DNA of 64,000 bases. Origin: Pantoea sp. BAV 3049 (GTDB taxonomy: Bacteria > Pseudomonadota > Gammaproteobacteria > Enterobacterales > Enterobacteriaceae). Position 1 is the stretch's first letter, and every line of letters begins with the position of its first letter. The stretch is from the NCBI RefSeq assembly GCF_009765445.1, contig NZ_WHOY01000031.1, positions 2,786,884 through 2,850,883 of the forward strand, given 5' to 3'. The notes beneath the pieces were generated by a model. That model saw only the letters and a list, made by a program, of their open reading frames with translations, searched no databases and was not told where the DNA came from. Positions 36,565-46,104 of the stretch are shown piece after piece. Position numbers and translations under genes: made by a program.

Positions 36565-37232
36565 TGCTGAGCTATTTACCCGAGCTGCTGAAAGGACTGC
36601 ATACCAGCCTGACGCTGACCGTTGCATCACTGATGCTGGCGCTACTGCTCTCACTGCTGTTTACCGTGATCCTCTCCCTGAAGGTTCCGGTGCTGAACCT
36701 GATCGTGCGTGGCTATATCACGCTGTTTACCGGCACTCCGCTGCTGGTGCAGATCTTTCTGATCTACTACGGCCCGGGGCAGTTCCCGTCGATTCAGTCG
36801 ATCCCGTGGCTGTGGCATTTTCTTTCGCAGCCCTGGTTGTGTGCGCTACTGGCGCTGTCGCTGAACAGTGCAGCTTATACCACTCAGCTGTTTTACGGTG
36901 CCGTGCGGGCCATCCCTTCCGGTCAGTGGCAGTCCTGTGCCGCTCTGGGGATGAACCGTAAAGATACCCTGCGCATCCTGCTGCCCTATGCTTTTAAACG
37001 TGCCCTCTCTTCTTATTCCAACGAGGTGGTGCTGGTGTTTAAAAGTACCTCCCTGGCTTACACCATCACGCTGATGGAAGTGATGGGACACGGGCAGTTG
37101 CTGTACGGACGGACCTATGACGTGACGGTATTTGCGGCCGCAGGCCTGATTTATCTGTGCGTCAATGGACTGTTGACCCTGATGATGCGTCTGATTGAGC
37201 GCCGCGCGCTGGCCTTCGAACACCGTAATTGA
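36564..37232 (+). CDS. artM: Arginine ABC transporter permease ArtM
   Basis: Second permease of ArtPIQM; 222 residues, five predicted helices, EAA loop QWQSCAALGMNRKDTLRILLPYA near residue 119. Begins at the overlapping ATG (TGATG) at the end of artQ. A hairpin with an 11-bp stem follows at 37236 and separates it from artJ. Confidence 0.95.
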   Translation: MLSYLPELLKGLHTSLTLTVASLMLALLLSLLFTVILSLKVPVLNLIVRGYITLFTGTPLLVQIFLIYYGPGQFPSIQSIPWLWHFLSQPWLCALLALSLNSAAYTTQLFYGAVRAIPSGQWQSCAALGMNRKDTLRILLPYAFKRALSSYSNEVVLVFKSTSLAYTITLMEVMGHGQLLYGRTYDVTVFAAAGLIYLCVNGLLTLMMRLIERRALAFEHRN

Positions 37233-37235
37233 TCG

Positions 37236-37265
37236 TACCGGTGGTGGTCAGCACCACCGGTATTT
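37236..37265 (+). terminator. Hairpin between artM and artJ
   Basis: TACCGGTGGTG (37236-37246) pairs perfectly with CACCACCGGTA (37252-37262) around GTCAG. The T-tail is short (TATTTCC), so termination is probably incomplete. Confidence 0.65.
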
Positions 37266-37362
37266 CCAGGAAACAGCCCTTCTTTGCAGGTTAATCAGCG
37301 GATAGCCCGTTATCGCCGACTGGTATAATAGCCGGGTATTTTGACCGCAAGGACGGTAAGTG

Positions 37363-38100
37363 ATGCACAAGTTTGTCCTGGCCCTTTTGCTTGCCAGCCT
37401 CAGCTTTAACTCGCTGGCCAATGGCCCCCTTCGTTTCGCCTTTTCGGCAACCAATCCACCCTTTGAGTCTCTTGACGGTGACGGGCAACTGGTAGGGTTT
37501 GATATCGACATGGCAAAAGCCCTGTGCGAGCGCATGAAAACCCAGTGTATCTTCACTAATAACGCTTTTGATCGCCTGCTGCCTTCGCTTAAATTTCACC
37601 GCTATGACGTGGTCATCTCCGGGATGGACATCACCGCTGAGCGGCAAAAACAGGTGGATTTCACCCAGCCCTATTACGCCAACTCTGGCACCATCGTCGC
37701 CGTGAAGGGGCGCTACAGCAGTTTTGAGCAGCTAAAAGGCAAACGTATAGGCGTGGGTGGCGAGACCACCCAGCAGGCTTATCTGCAATCGGCATGGCCG
37801 GACATCATTGCCGTGACCTATGACAACTACCAGAATGCGCTGCTGGATATACATAACGACAGGCTGGAAGGCATCTTTGGCGATACGCCAGCGGTATATG
37901 AATTGCTGAAATCCAATCCCCAGCTGGCCCGGGTCGGCGAGCCAGTGACGGACAGTCGTTATTTCGGCTCCGGGCTGGGGATCGCCGTGAGAAAAGGCAA
38001 TCAGGAGCTGCTCAGCCAGCTAGACGAAGCCCTGCAGGGCATCAAGGATGATGGCACCCTGCGTAAGCTGAGCCTGCGCTGGCTTGGCAGTGAAAAGTAG
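37363..38100 (+). CDS. artJ: Arginine-binding periplasmic protein ArtJ
   Basis: SBP_bac_3 protein of 245 residues following the artPIQM operon, the position of E. coli artJ. Signal peptide to about residue 19 (LSFNSLA|NGPLRF). It keeps the family frame (FSATNPPFESLDGDGQLVGFDIDMAKALC, ISGMDITAERQKQV, GSGLGIAVRKGNQ) but is more diverged from E. coli than ArtI and reads GVGGETTQQAY where the paralogue has GVQNGTTHQKY, a ligand-pocket segment. Substrate preference may therefore differ from strict arginine. ATG at 37363 chosen over the GTG one codon earlier. Confidence 0.85.
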   Translation: MHKFVLALLLASLSFNSLANGPLRFAFSATNPPFESLDGDGQLVGFDIDMAKALCERMKTQCIFTNNAFDRLLPSLKFHRYDVVISGMDITAERQKQVDFTQPYYANSGTIVAVKGRYSSFEQLKGKRIGVGGETTQQAYLQSAWPDIIAVTYDNYQNALLDIHNDRLEGIFGDTPAVYELLKSNPQLARVGEPVTDSRYFGSGLGIAVRKGNQELLSQLDEALQGIKDDGTLRKLSLRWLGSEK

Positions 38101-38106
38101 CGGCGC

Positions 38107-39234
38107 TCAGCGACGCTTCAGCAGCGTCAGTACTTCACTGTGGGCAGTGTGCGGGAACATATCGAACAGCTGCACTTTTTCCACCGAATAATCAGCCATT
38201 AACGCAATATCACTGGCCATCGTCTGCGCATTACAGCTGGAATAGAGGATCCACTTTGGCGCCATCGCGCTGAGAGAGTTGCAGAGCTGCACGCCAATTC
38301 CGCGTCGCGGAGGATTCACCAGCACCAGATCCGGCACCTCCCCTTCACCGGTGGCAAACGCCGTCGAATCCAGCGCGGCAAAACTGATGTTTTCCAGGCC
38401 CATTGCCGCAGCCGAGCGTTTCGCACACGTAATAGCTTCCGCACTAATCTCAATACCGGTGAGGCTCATCTCTTTTGTTGAGCAGTGCAGGCCAAAACCG
38501 CCCACCCCACAGAAAAGATCCCACATACTGCCGACGGCCAGCTCGCTGACCCACTGGCGGGCAGTGCCATACAGCGAGGCTGCCACTTGCGGATTGGTCT
38601 GGAAGAAACTCTGCGGGCGGATCCACAGCGGCACATCGTTTAGCTGGTCGGCCAGCGCCTGATTCTCTGTCAGTGGGATCTCTTCTTCCCCTTCCAGAAT
38701 GGCCATATGTACCGGCTGGATATTGGCAGAGATCACGCTCAGCTGCGGCAACTGCTGCTGCAGGGCTGGCAGCGCATGCTCCAGTTGCGCCAGCTTCTCT
38801 TTTGAGCGCAATACAAAGCGCAGCATCAGCTCGCCGCTGTGTGAGCTTTCAGTGAGCAGGATAAACTTCAACTCGCCTCGTTTACGCGCGACGTTATACG
38901 GCGTCAGCCCGGCCTGGGCAATAAACGGCTTCAGTCTTGCAAAGACTTCGGAAAAACTCTGCGGATAGAGCGGGCAGTCACAAAGATCAACCGGATGACC
39001 ATCACGATGCATGATACCCAACACCGGTCGCTCCACGCTGCCGCTGACCACCATTTTGGCCTTATTACGAAACATCTGCTCAGCAGAAATCACCGGCGCC
39101 AGCCACTGTCCGACAGGCTGCTCAGCCAGCAACTGACGAAGCCGTTCCTGCTTGGTTTCAAGCTGACGTGGATAAGGGATCTCCAGCCACTGGCAGGAGC
39201 GGCAGCGGTCGGCATCGTAAAGGGCGCAGTGCAT
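38107..39234 (-). CDS. rlmC: 23S rRNA (uracil-747-C5)-methyltransferase RlmC
   Basis: SAM-dependent enzyme making m5U747 in 23S rRNA. 375 residues, the E. coli length. The 4Fe-4S ligands are Cys3, Cys11, Cys14 and a Cys in LCDCPLY. SAM-binding motif [11 protein letters not shown] near residue 215, VNPPRRGIG near 290, and the catalytic Cys in SSCNAQT near 334. Starts at the ATG 39234. Converges on artJ with six bases between the stop codons. Confidence 0.95.
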   Translation of the reverse strand: MHCALYDADRCRSCQWLEIPYPRQLETKQERLRQLLAEQPVGQWLAPVISAEQMFRNKAKMVVSGSVERPVLGIMHRDGHPVDLCDCPLYPQSFSEVFARLKPFIAQAGLTPYNVARKRGELKFILLTESSHSGELMLRFVLRSKEKLAQLEHALPALQQQLPQLSVISANIQPVHMAILEGEEEIPLTENQALADQLNDVPLWIRPQSFFQTNPQVAASLYGTARQWVSELAVGSMWDLFCGVGGFGLHCSTKEMSLTGIEISAEAITCAKRSAAAMGLENISFAALDSTAFATGEGEVPDLVLVNPPRRGIGVQLCNSLSAMAPKWILYSSCNAQTMASDIALMADYSVEKVQLFDMFPHTAHSEVLTLLKRR

Positions 39235-39289
39235 GAGAAATCAGTTAATCCGGATTAAAAAAGCGGGCGGGGATTGTATCACTGTACGT

Positions 39290-39769
39290 TTAGCGATGCC
39301 GAAAAAATTCCCGACTGCTGGCAGGGACAAACAGCAGCAGCATGATCAACAGATCCGGCAGCTTGAGGGAAATAAGTAAAGGAAGAATACGGCCATCGCT
39401 TCCGCCGCTGATATTAAACAGCTCAGGGTAGACCCATCCCATTGAGGCCATAAACAGATAGAACATCACCACTGCCTGCGCCAGAGCGTAACCCAGGCGT
39501 CCCCAACGGCGGCCACGCATCACCGCAATGGCACAACGCAACTGGGCAAAAAACAGCAGCTGGCTGGCAATAAAGATCAGAGTGGAATCCCAGGCCTGGG
39601 CGCTGCGGTGGACAAAACTCATCAGCTCATTCAGCCCCAGCTCGTGCATCTGCAGGCCAACACCGAGACAGCGGATGGCGATAATGCCAATCCCGGCCAC
39701 CAGCACCGGCACGGGGATAACCGATGGTGATGACAGAACCGCTTTACCTTCTCTCAGCACTTCTGACAT
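39290..39769 (-). CDS. ybjO: Inner-membrane protein YbjO (DUF2593)
   Basis: 159-residue protein with four hydrophobic segments; function unknown. It aligns with E. coli YbjO over RGRRWGRLGYALAQ, MGWVYPELFNI and LPDLLIMLLLFVPASSREFF. ATG at 39769 follows GGAGAAAAACC. Usual position between rlmC and potI, but here an M20 gene and a repeat element lie between ybjO and potI. Confidence 0.88.
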   Translation of the reverse strand: MSEVLREGKAVLSSPSVIPVPVLVAGIGIIAIRCLGVGLQMHELGLNELMSFVHRSAQAWDSTLIFIASQLLFFAQLRCAIAVMRGRRWGRLGYALAQAVVMFYLFMASMGWVYPELFNISGGSDGRILPLLISLKLPDLLIMLLLFVPASSREFFRHR

Positions 39770-40070
39770 GGTTTTTCTCCTGCTGACGCACCTGGGTTCC
39801 CGATATCATGAAATAACCGCCAACTATTTTTAGCGCAATTGAAGGAATATATCCACTCTCCGGGATATTTCTCTGCGGAACAGTTTGACAGGTATTATAA
39901 AAAACGTCGAATCCCGGTATTTATTCTTTAAATGGCGGCGGGATGTTCCTCCCACTCCTCTATTTCCAGACGATGTTACATTTAACGTCATAATTTACTT
40001 CCGGACAGGGCAAGGGCTGTGTGATTATCGGAAGGCTAACCCCTGATAGTGGCTGAATGGAGAGCTTAAC
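39770..40070. other. ybjO to amidohydrolase gap
   Basis: This 301-bp divergent spacer holds an AT-rich stretch (39830-39930) and presumably the promoters of both flanking genes. I see no ORF, repeat or convincing promoter in it. Confidence 0.4.
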
Positions 40071-41174
40071 GTGTTAAAAGTTTTGGAACATTACGCTTAT
40101 CTGCATGAGATCCCGGAGCTGGGGTTTCAGGAGTTTAAAACCTCGGCCTATATCAGCCAGCAGCTGAAAGCCGCCGGTTATCAGGTTCAGGATAATTTTA
40201 ATGCCACCACCGGCATTGTGGCCGTGCTGGACAGCGGCGTGCCAGGTCCCACTCTGGCGTTGCGCGCAGATATGGATGCACTTGGCCACGTCATTAATGG
40301 CGAACATTGCGCACGCCATACCTGCGGTCATGATGGACACTCTTCAGTAGTGCTGGCCGCCGCTCAGGAACTGATCGCAGAAGGCGCGGTGAAGAAAGGC
40401 CGCCTGAAAGTCATTTTCCAGCCTGCGGAAGAGTTGGGCACCGGTGCGCTGGCGATGATTGCTGGCGGAGCTGTTGACGATGTCGATATGATCCTGGGTT
40501 TCCACGTCCGTCCGGCCGAAGAGTGCGCCGTCGGCACCGCCATCCCTGCCGTTTACTACTCGGCCTGCGTCACCATTGAGGCTACCGTGCGCGGTCAGAC
40601 CGCACATGGCGCACGCCCTCATCTGGGCATTAACGCGCTGGATGCTGCCAGCAGCGCGGTTCAGGCCGTCAATGCCGTGCATATGGCCCCGGGTAACAGC
40701 TGGAGTGCGAAAGCGACCCGTTTTCTCTGTGACGCCGGGGTGACCAACTCGATCCCTGATGAAGCCCGCGTGGTATTCGATCTGCGCACGGCAGAGAATG
40801 AGGATATGAAAGTGCTGCAGGCCAGAGTGGAAAGGGCGATCCAGCATAGCGTGGCGGCCTACGGCGCAACGGCTGAAATCATGGTGCTGAAATCGATGCC
40901 AGCAGCAGAAATTGATGATGAGATGACCACGCTGATCTCAGAGTCGATTAAAGAAGTGCTGGGAGAAGAGGCAGTAATGCCGGTTCGCTCCACGCCTGGC
41001 AGCGAAGATTTCTTCCACTATGCGGTACAGCGTCCGCAGGTAAAATCCGGCTTCTGGGGACTGGGAACCGGACTGGTGCCGGGCCTGCATCACCCGGATA
41101 TGCACTTCGACCTGAACTCGCTGCCAGTGGGCATTAAGATCTTTAAGGCCTGCGTGCTGAAAGTGCTGGGGTGA
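40071..41174 (+). CDS. M20-family amidohydrolase/peptidase
   Basis: Metallo-amidohydrolase of the M20 (aminoacylase/IAA-amino-acid hydrolase-like) family, 367 residues. Metal ligands can be placed: Asp in ALRADMDALG, His in CGHDGHSS, Glu pair in PAEELGTGA, His in GFHVRP and a late His in GLHHPDMHF. The dimerisation or lid domain is about residues 170-280. The GTG at 40071 begins VLKVLEHYAYLHEIPELGFQE, the family N-terminus; GGAGAG is 13 bases upstream. No signal peptide, so cytoplasmic. Substrate (an N-acyl or conjugated amino acid) cannot be read from the sequence. It interrupts the ybjO-potI order of E. coli and may be a lineage-specific addition. Confidence 0.85.
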   Translation: MLKVLEHYAYLHEIPELGFQEFKTSAYISQQLKAAGYQVQDNFNATTGIVAVLDSGVPGPTLALRADMDALGHVINGEHCARHTCGHDGHSSVVLAAAQELIAEGAVKKGRLKVIFQPAEELGTGALAMIAGGAVDDVDMILGFHVRPAEECAVGTAIPAVYYSACVTIEATVRGQTAHGARPHLGINALDAASSAVQAVNAVHMAPGNSWSAKATRFLCDAGVTNSIPDEARVVFDLRTAENEDMKVLQARVERAIQHSVAAYGATAEIMVLKSMPAAEIDDEMTTLISESIKEVLGEEAVMPVRSTPGSEDFFHYAVQRPQVKSGFWGLGTGLVPGLHHPDMHFDLNSLPVGIKIFKACVLKVLG

Positions 41175-41529
41175 GTAGCGGCAAAAACTGATGAAAACTG
41201 AAGCAGCTCAGGATTGGCGGTTAGTACGTTAAGTCGCTGCTAAATCTGATGTCTGCAGGAGGGGTTATCCGGAACACGGACACGCCGTAAATACTTCCCT
41301 GTAGGCTTGATTCGCGCGTCCATGCGCTCAACAGTCCGCTTATCCGGATAACCCCTCCGCTTCAAAGCAATAATGTTGCTGCAGGGACGCGGCAATCAAG
41401 CCCCCATGGACGGGTTTACGGCGTCCCGGATGAGGCTCACTTTACCGACGCCGGACATCAGCGCCGGTTTTGACCTTGTCGTTGCCAGAACCAGTCTTGA
41501 CCTTGTGGGTACCAAAGCTGGCGTTGACC
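41175..41529. repeat. Composite intergenic repeat element
   Basis: This 355-bp gene-free stretch holds nested repeats. GGAGGGGTTATCCGGA (41258-41273) and its exact complement (41343-41358) form a 16-bp inverted repeat. Two diverged copies of a roughly 55-bp motif containing CGCCGTAAA and GGCTTGATT lie in opposite orientation at 41274-41333 and 41378-41431. TTGACC then recurs at 41470, 41497 and 41524, exactly 27 bases apart. It looks like a dispersed intergenic repeat of MITE-like type; copies elsewhere would be needed to confirm that. Confidence 0.65.
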
Positions 41530-42375
41530 TCAGTGCCCGCTCCGGGCCTTCTGAATATCCCGCAGCCGCTGTTTCTCTTCATGAGCCATAAACCGCCAGG
41601 CGATAAACCCGACAATCCCGACCACGAACAGGATCAGCGAGGCCAGCGCGTTAATCTCCGGATTCACCCCCCGGCGCACGGTTGCAAAGATCTGCATCGG
41701 CAGCGTGGTGGCTCCGGGCCCGGTCACGAAGCTGGAAATCACCAGATCGTCCAGTGACAGCGTAAAGGCCAGCAGCCAGCCGGTGACGATAGCCGGAGCA
41801 ATCATCGGCACGGTAATCACAAAGAACACCTTCAGCGGCGTTGCACCTAAATCCATTGCGGCTTCTTCAATCGAGCGGTCCAGTTCGCGCAGCCTGGAGT
41901 TAATCACCACCGCGACATACGCCGTACAGAAAGTGACGTGTGCCAGCCAGATGGTTAACATGCCACGATCGGCAGGCCAGCCAAAAGCATTGCCCATCGC
42001 CACAAACAGCAGCAGCAGTGACAGCCCGGTGATCACATCCGGCATCACCAGCGGTGCAGTCAGCATAAAAGCAAAGCCGGTTGACCCTTTGAAACGGCCA
42101 AAACGCACGATCACCACTGCGGCAATCGTGCCGAGGATCGAGGCGGCGGTAGCCGCCAGCGCCGCAATACTCAGGCTGAGCGTCACTGCGCCGATCATCG
42201 CATCATCATGGAACAGCACGTTATACCAGTGCAGTGAGAAACTCTCCCATGCCGCCAGCTGTGACGAGTTAAAGGAGTAAATCACCAGCAGCGCCATCGG
42301 CGCATACAGGAAGAAGAAGCACACCACCAGAATAGCGATACGCCACGGCGAGCGGATTGTCGGTAACGTGGTCAT
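41530..42375 (-). CDS. potI: Putrescine ABC transporter permease PotI
   Basis: Inner-membrane permease of PotFGHI, 281 residues, six helices. The permease EAA loop is EAAMDLGATPLKVFFVITVPM near residue 175. Its ATG overlaps the potH stop by four bases (42372-42375). Closely matches E. coli PotI. Last gene of the operon; its 3' end abuts the composite repeat element. Confidence 0.95.
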   Translation of the reverse strand: MTTLPTIRSPWRIAILVVCFFFLYAPMALLVIYSFNSSQLAAWESFSLHWYNVLFHDDAMIGAVTLSLSIAALAATAASILGTIAAVVIVRFGRFKGSTGFAFMLTAPLVMPDVITGLSLLLLFVAMGNAFGWPADRGMLTIWLAHVTFCTAYVAVVINSRLRELDRSIEEAAMDLGATPLKVFFVITVPMIAPAIVTGWLLAFTLSLDDLVISSFVTGPGATTLPMQIFATVRRGVNPEINALASLILFVVGIVGFIAWRFMAHEEKQRLRDIQKARSGH

Positions 42376-43334
42376 TCCTTCTCCCCCATCTCTTTATTCT
42401 GATGCTTGTGGAACCAGATAATTGGCAGGATCAGGATCAGCAGGATAATGACCGCCAGCGCCGATGCCACCGGCCAGTCACGATTATTAAAGAACTCCTG
42501 CCACAGCACACGGCCAATCATAATACTGTCCGGGCCTCCCAGCAGTTCAGGAATAACGTACTCACCGACCGCCGGAATAAATACCAGCATCGATCCGGCA
42601 ATAATCCCACCTTTGGTCAATGGCACAATCACGCTGAAGAACGTTTTCAGCGGCCTTGCGCCCAGATCCAGCGAGGCTTCCACCAGCGAATAATCAATAC
42701 GTGTCAGCGCGGTATAAATTGGCAGCACCATAAACGGCAGATAGCAGTACACAATGCCGATATACACCGCGAGATTGGTATAGAGGATTGTCAGCGGATG
42801 GTCGATGATGCCGGTCCACATCAGAAACCGGTTTAGCACCCCGTTATCGTTCAGGATCCCCATCCAGGCATAGACGCGCACCAGAAACGAGGTCCACGAA
42901 GGGAGGATAACCAGCAGTAGCAGGATATTGCGGGTGGAAGGTGAGCTGTGCGCCACCGCCCACGCCAGCGGATAACCAATCAGCAGGCAGATTACCGTGG
43001 AGACTGCCGCGACCTGTAACGAATGCAGATAGGCATCCACATACAGCGGATCGTCCGTGAGCGTAAGATAGTTACCGAGATTAACCACCATCGTCAGCTG
43101 ACCGTCAGCCCAGCTGAGCAGATCGGTATACGGCGGGATAGCACGGGCAATATCAGCAAAGCTGATTTTCAGCACGATCAGGAACGGCAGCAGAAACAGC
43201 AGGATCAGCCAGAGATAAGGTAAAGCGATGACCAGTTTACGGCCATGCTTTATCTTCAGGCGGCCCGGCAAAGAGGAAACCGGTGCCGGAGTGCGGCCTG
43301 GTGGTTCAGTGGTATTTGAAGAATGCTGGCTCAT
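42372..43334 (-). CDS. potH: Putrescine ABC transporter permease PotH
   Basis: Second permease of the putrescine importer, 320 residues with a cytoplasmic N-terminal tail rich in Pro/Ser and six helices. EAA loop EASLDLGARPLKTFFSVIVPL near residue 214. Ten bases downstream of potG, four-base overlap with potI. Confidence 0.95.
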   Translation of the reverse strand: MSQHSSNTTEPPGRTPAPVSSLPGRLKIKHGRKLVIALPYLWLILLFLLPFLIVLKISFADIARAIPPYTDLLSWADGQLTMVVNLGNYLTLTDDPLYVDAYLHSLQVAAVSTVICLLIGYPLAWAVAHSSPSTRNILLLLVILPSWTSFLVRVYAWMGILNDNGVLNRFLMWTGIIDHPLTILYTNLAVYIGIVYCYLPFMVLPIYTALTRIDYSLVEASLDLGARPLKTFFSVIVPLTKGGIIAGSMLVFIPAVGEYVIPELLGGPDSIMIGRVLWQEFFNNRDWPVASALAVIILLILILPIIWFHKHQNKEMGEKE

Positions 43335-43344
43335 AACTCCCCCA

Positions 43345-44484
43345 CTACACCGTCAGAACCACACAGCTGTCCGCGTCCCAGCAGAGACGCACTTCGTCTC
43401 CCCAGGTCGGCGCGCCTTTGCGGAAGCGATGGGCGTTCTGCAACTGGGCGCTGATCATCTGGCCGCTGCGCAGACGCACATGATATATCGACAGGTCGCC
43501 GAGATAGGCAATGTGCACCACTTCCCCGACGGCAAAGTTACAGCCGTCAGCAGGAACCTCTTCACACAACATCACTTTTTCCGGGCGCAGCGCCACATGA
43601 ACCGGCACGCCGTCGGTCACCGAAGCATCGGAATCCACCTTCAGCGGGTGGATCAGCCCCGGACTGTCGATAATCAGGCCGTCAGCCTGACGTTCACGCA
43701 GCAGGCCTTCGAACAGATTTACCGAGCCGATAAACTCCGCGCTGTAGCGCGTGGTCGGATGCTCGTAAATCTCCTCCGGCTCACCAATCTGCACAAACTT
43801 GCCGCGGTTCATAATCGCAATGCGCCCGGCCATGGTCATCGCCTCTTCCTGGTCATGGGTGACCATCACACAGGTCGCGCCCACGCGCTCAAGGATATCG
43901 ACCACTTCCAGCTGCATCCGATCGCGCAGCTTTTTATCCAGCGCCCCCATTGGCTCATCCAGCAGCAGCAGTTTTGGCCGTTTCGCCAGGCTACGGGCCA
44001 GTGCCACACGCTGACGCTGACCGCCGGAAAGCTGATGCGGTTTACGTTTGGCGTACTCCTGCATGTGCACCAGGGTCAGCATCTCAGCGACGCGGGTGGC
44101 AATTTCGCCTTTTGGCAGGCGATCCTGCTTCAGGCCAAACGCGATATTCTGTTCAACCGTCATGTGCGGGAACAGCGCGTAGGATTGAAACATCATATTG
44201 ATCGGTCGCTGATACGGCGGCACATGGGACAGGTCCTGGCCGTCGAGCATAATCTGTCCGGATGTCGGGGATTCAAAACCCGCCAGCATCCTCAGCAAAG
44301 TAGACTTGCCGCAGCCGGAGGCACCCAGCAGCGCAAAAATCTCGCCTTTGTAGATGGTCAGGTTGACATCATCAACCGCATGTTGTCCGTCAAAAGACTT
44401 GGTCAGATTGCGGATTTCCAGCAGCGGCGTTAACGCCTTGCCCGCTTTTTGCTGCGGACGGGGGATCGCGTCGTTCACTTCCAT
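43345..44484 (-). CDS. potG: Putrescine ABC transporter ATP-binding protein PotG
   Basis: ATPase of PotFGHI, 379 residues. Walker A GASGCGKS, signature LSGGQRQR, Walker B LLLLDEPMGALD, switch His in VMVTHDQEEA, then a C-terminal OB-like regulatory domain (TOBE, about 290-379). ATG at 44484 is preceded by GGAGAG; a GTG two codons later matches E. coli's start and is an alternative. Separated from potF by a hairpin terminator. Confidence 0.95.
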   Translation of the reverse strand: MEVNDAIPRPQQKAGKALTPLLEIRNLTKSFDGQHAVDDVNLTIYKGEIFALLGASGCGKSTLLRMLAGFESPTSGQIMLDGQDLSHVPPYQRPINMMFQSYALFPHMTVEQNIAFGLKQDRLPKGEIATRVAEMLTLVHMQEYAKRKPHQLSGGQRQRVALARSLAKRPKLLLLDEPMGALDKKLRDRMQLEVVDILERVGATCVMVTHDQEEAMTMAGRIAIMNRGKFVQIGEPEEIYEHPTTRYSAEFIGSVNLFEGLLRERQADGLIIDSPGLIHPLKVDSDASVTDGVPVHVALRPEKVMLCEEVPADGCNFAVGEVVHIAYLGDLSIYHVRLRSGQMISAQLQNAHRFRKGAPTWGDEVRLCWDADSCVVLTV

Positions 44485-44503
44485 AACTCTCCGGGCCCTG
44501 CCG

Positions 44504-44540
44504 TAAAAAACAAAACAGAGGCCAGGCAGGCACCTCTGTT
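44504..44540 (-). terminator. Terminator/attenuator between potF and potG
   Basis: On the minus strand AACAGAGG pairs with CCTCTGTT across an 11-base loop, followed by a T-rich tail (TTGTTTTTT). It lies after potF and before potG, so it would keep the binding protein in excess over the membrane parts. Confidence 0.7.
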
Positions 44541-44571
44541 ATTCCGTGAAGAAAGAGTCAGCCTCTGTTAA

Positions 44572-45681
44572 TTACTTACCACTCTTAACTTTAGTCCATG
44601 CACGGGTGCGCACACGATCGAGTTTCGGATCCTGGACTTTCAGCACGAACAGTTTCGCCATGGTTTCCGGGGTTGGGAAGATGCCCGGATTGTTACGAAT
44701 GTCAGCATTAATCAGTGGTACAGAAGCCTTGTTGCCATTGGCATAGAACATCTTGTTTGAGATGTCGGCAATGACTTTTGGCTCCATCAGATAGTTCAGG
44801 AACTGATAGGCCTCATCGACGTTTTTGGCATCTTTCGGAATAGCCAGCATATCGAAGAACGCCAGCGCGCCCTCTTTAGGAATGCTGTAGGCAAGGTGCA
44901 CGCCATTTTTTGCTTCAATCGCACGGTTCTTAGCCTGCAGCACGTCCCCTGCCCAGCCGATAGCCACGCAGGTGTTGCCGTTAGCCAGATCGTTGATGTA
45001 CTGGGAAGAGTGGAAATAGCGGATGCTCGGACGCAGCTTCAGCAGCAGGTCGGTTGCCGCACCGGAGTAATCCTTCGGATCGCTACTGTTAGGATCTTTG
45101 CCCAGGTAGTTAAGCACGGTAGCAAAAATCTCTTCCGGCGCATCGAGGAAGGAAACGCCGCAGCTCTTCAGCTTTTCGAGGTTCTCCGGTTTCAGCACCA
45201 GATCCCAGCTGTCGACCGGCGCATCTTTACCCAGTACCGCTTTGACCTTATCGACGTTATAGCCAATACCGGTGGTCGCCCACAGATACGGGATGGCGTA
45301 TTTATTGCCCGGATCGTGCTGGTCCAGCTTTTTCAGCAGGTCTGGATCGAGGTTTTTGTAGTTAGGCAGCCTGCTCTTGTCCAGAGGCTGGAACACGCCG
45401 GACTGAAGCTGGCGGGCGAGGAAGCTGGAAGAAGGCACCACGACGTCGTAACCGGTGCTCCCCGCCATCAGTTTGCCTTCCAGCACTTCGTTTGAGTCGA
45501 AGACGTCATACACCACTTTGATACCGGTCTGCTTTTCAAAATTCGGCACGGTATCCGGGGAAATATAATCTGACCAGTTATAGACGTGCAGCGTCTTATC
45601 AGCAGCCACCGATCCCGCGGAAACCGCCATCAGCACACCGGCCACCACACCTGACAACCATTTTTTACGTTGGTTGAACAT
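44572..45681 (-). CDS. potF: Putrescine-binding periplasmic protein PotF
   Basis: Substrate-binding protein of the putrescine importer, 369 residues; E. coli 370. Signal peptide to about residue 27 ([17 protein letters not shown]). The [12 protein letters not shown] segment, DVVVPSS and the binding-pocket Trp/Asp residues are conserved. First gene of potFGHI, followed by an attenuator. ATG at 45681 with GGAGG upstream. Confidence 0.96.
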   Translation of the reverse strand: MFNQRKKWLSGVVAGVLMAVSAGSVAADKTLHVYNWSDYISPDTVPNFEKQTGIKVVYDVFDSNEVLEGKLMAGSTGYDVVVPSSSFLARQLQSGVFQPLDKSRLPNYKNLDPDLLKKLDQHDPGNKYAIPYLWATTGIGYNVDKVKAVLGKDAPVDSWDLVLKPENLEKLKSCGVSFLDAPEEIFATVLNYLGKDPNSSDPKDYSGAATDLLLKLRPSIRYFHSSQYINDLANGNTCVAIGWAGDVLQAKNRAIEAKNGVHLAYSIPKEGALAFFDMLAIPKDAKNVDEAYQFLNYLMEPKVIADISNKMFYANGNKASVPLINADIRNNPGIFPTPETMAKLFVLKVQDPKLDRVRTRAWTKVKSGK

Positions 45682-46104
45682 GTTTTTCCTTCCTCCAGAA
45701 AAAGATAATCACGGCTCGTTATGACAGCGGGCCTGTAAAGGCCATTAGAATGAATGATTATTCACCCTGCTGTTAAATAGAAAAAACCTATACCTGTAGC
45801 GACGTTGCACGCGAAACGCAGCTTCGCAAGAATAGCCCCACTCTATGATCCAGGCCAGACCCAGGCGTAAAAAACGCCTTTTATCGATTTTTAATGCAGT
45901 TTTCCTCTATGTGATAGGCCAAACGCGGCACAAACGACGAGGAAAATCGGGCGTTTGCCGCTTAAATGCAGCATAAAAAATGGCACTGGTGGCCGGAAGT
46001 CTGCTGAAAATAGCAACAACTGAGGTTAACAGGAGAAATATGCACCAGACAGGAAGTTCAAAGGGGCCAATCGTCGATCGACCCGGGCAGTTCAGAGAGA
46101 GGAA
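45682..46104. other. potF upstream region
   Basis: A 423-bp gap between potF and ybjN, both on the minus strand; it should hold the potF promoter. I cannot place boxes with confidence. On the plus strand ATG 46040, preceded by AGGAG, opens 22 codons (MHQTGSSKGPIV...) ending at 46108, where it overlaps the ybjN stop; no known product. Confidence 0.35.

Noticed and set aside
41373-41591. Plus-strand 72-codon ORF with a 9-residue repeat
   Set aside because: It runs through intergenic repeat DNA and into the potI 3' end on the opposite strand; best explained by the repeat itself.
43228-44433. 401-codon plus-strand ORF opposite potG
   Set aside because: Antisense shadow of potG, whose motifs and operon position are unmistakable.
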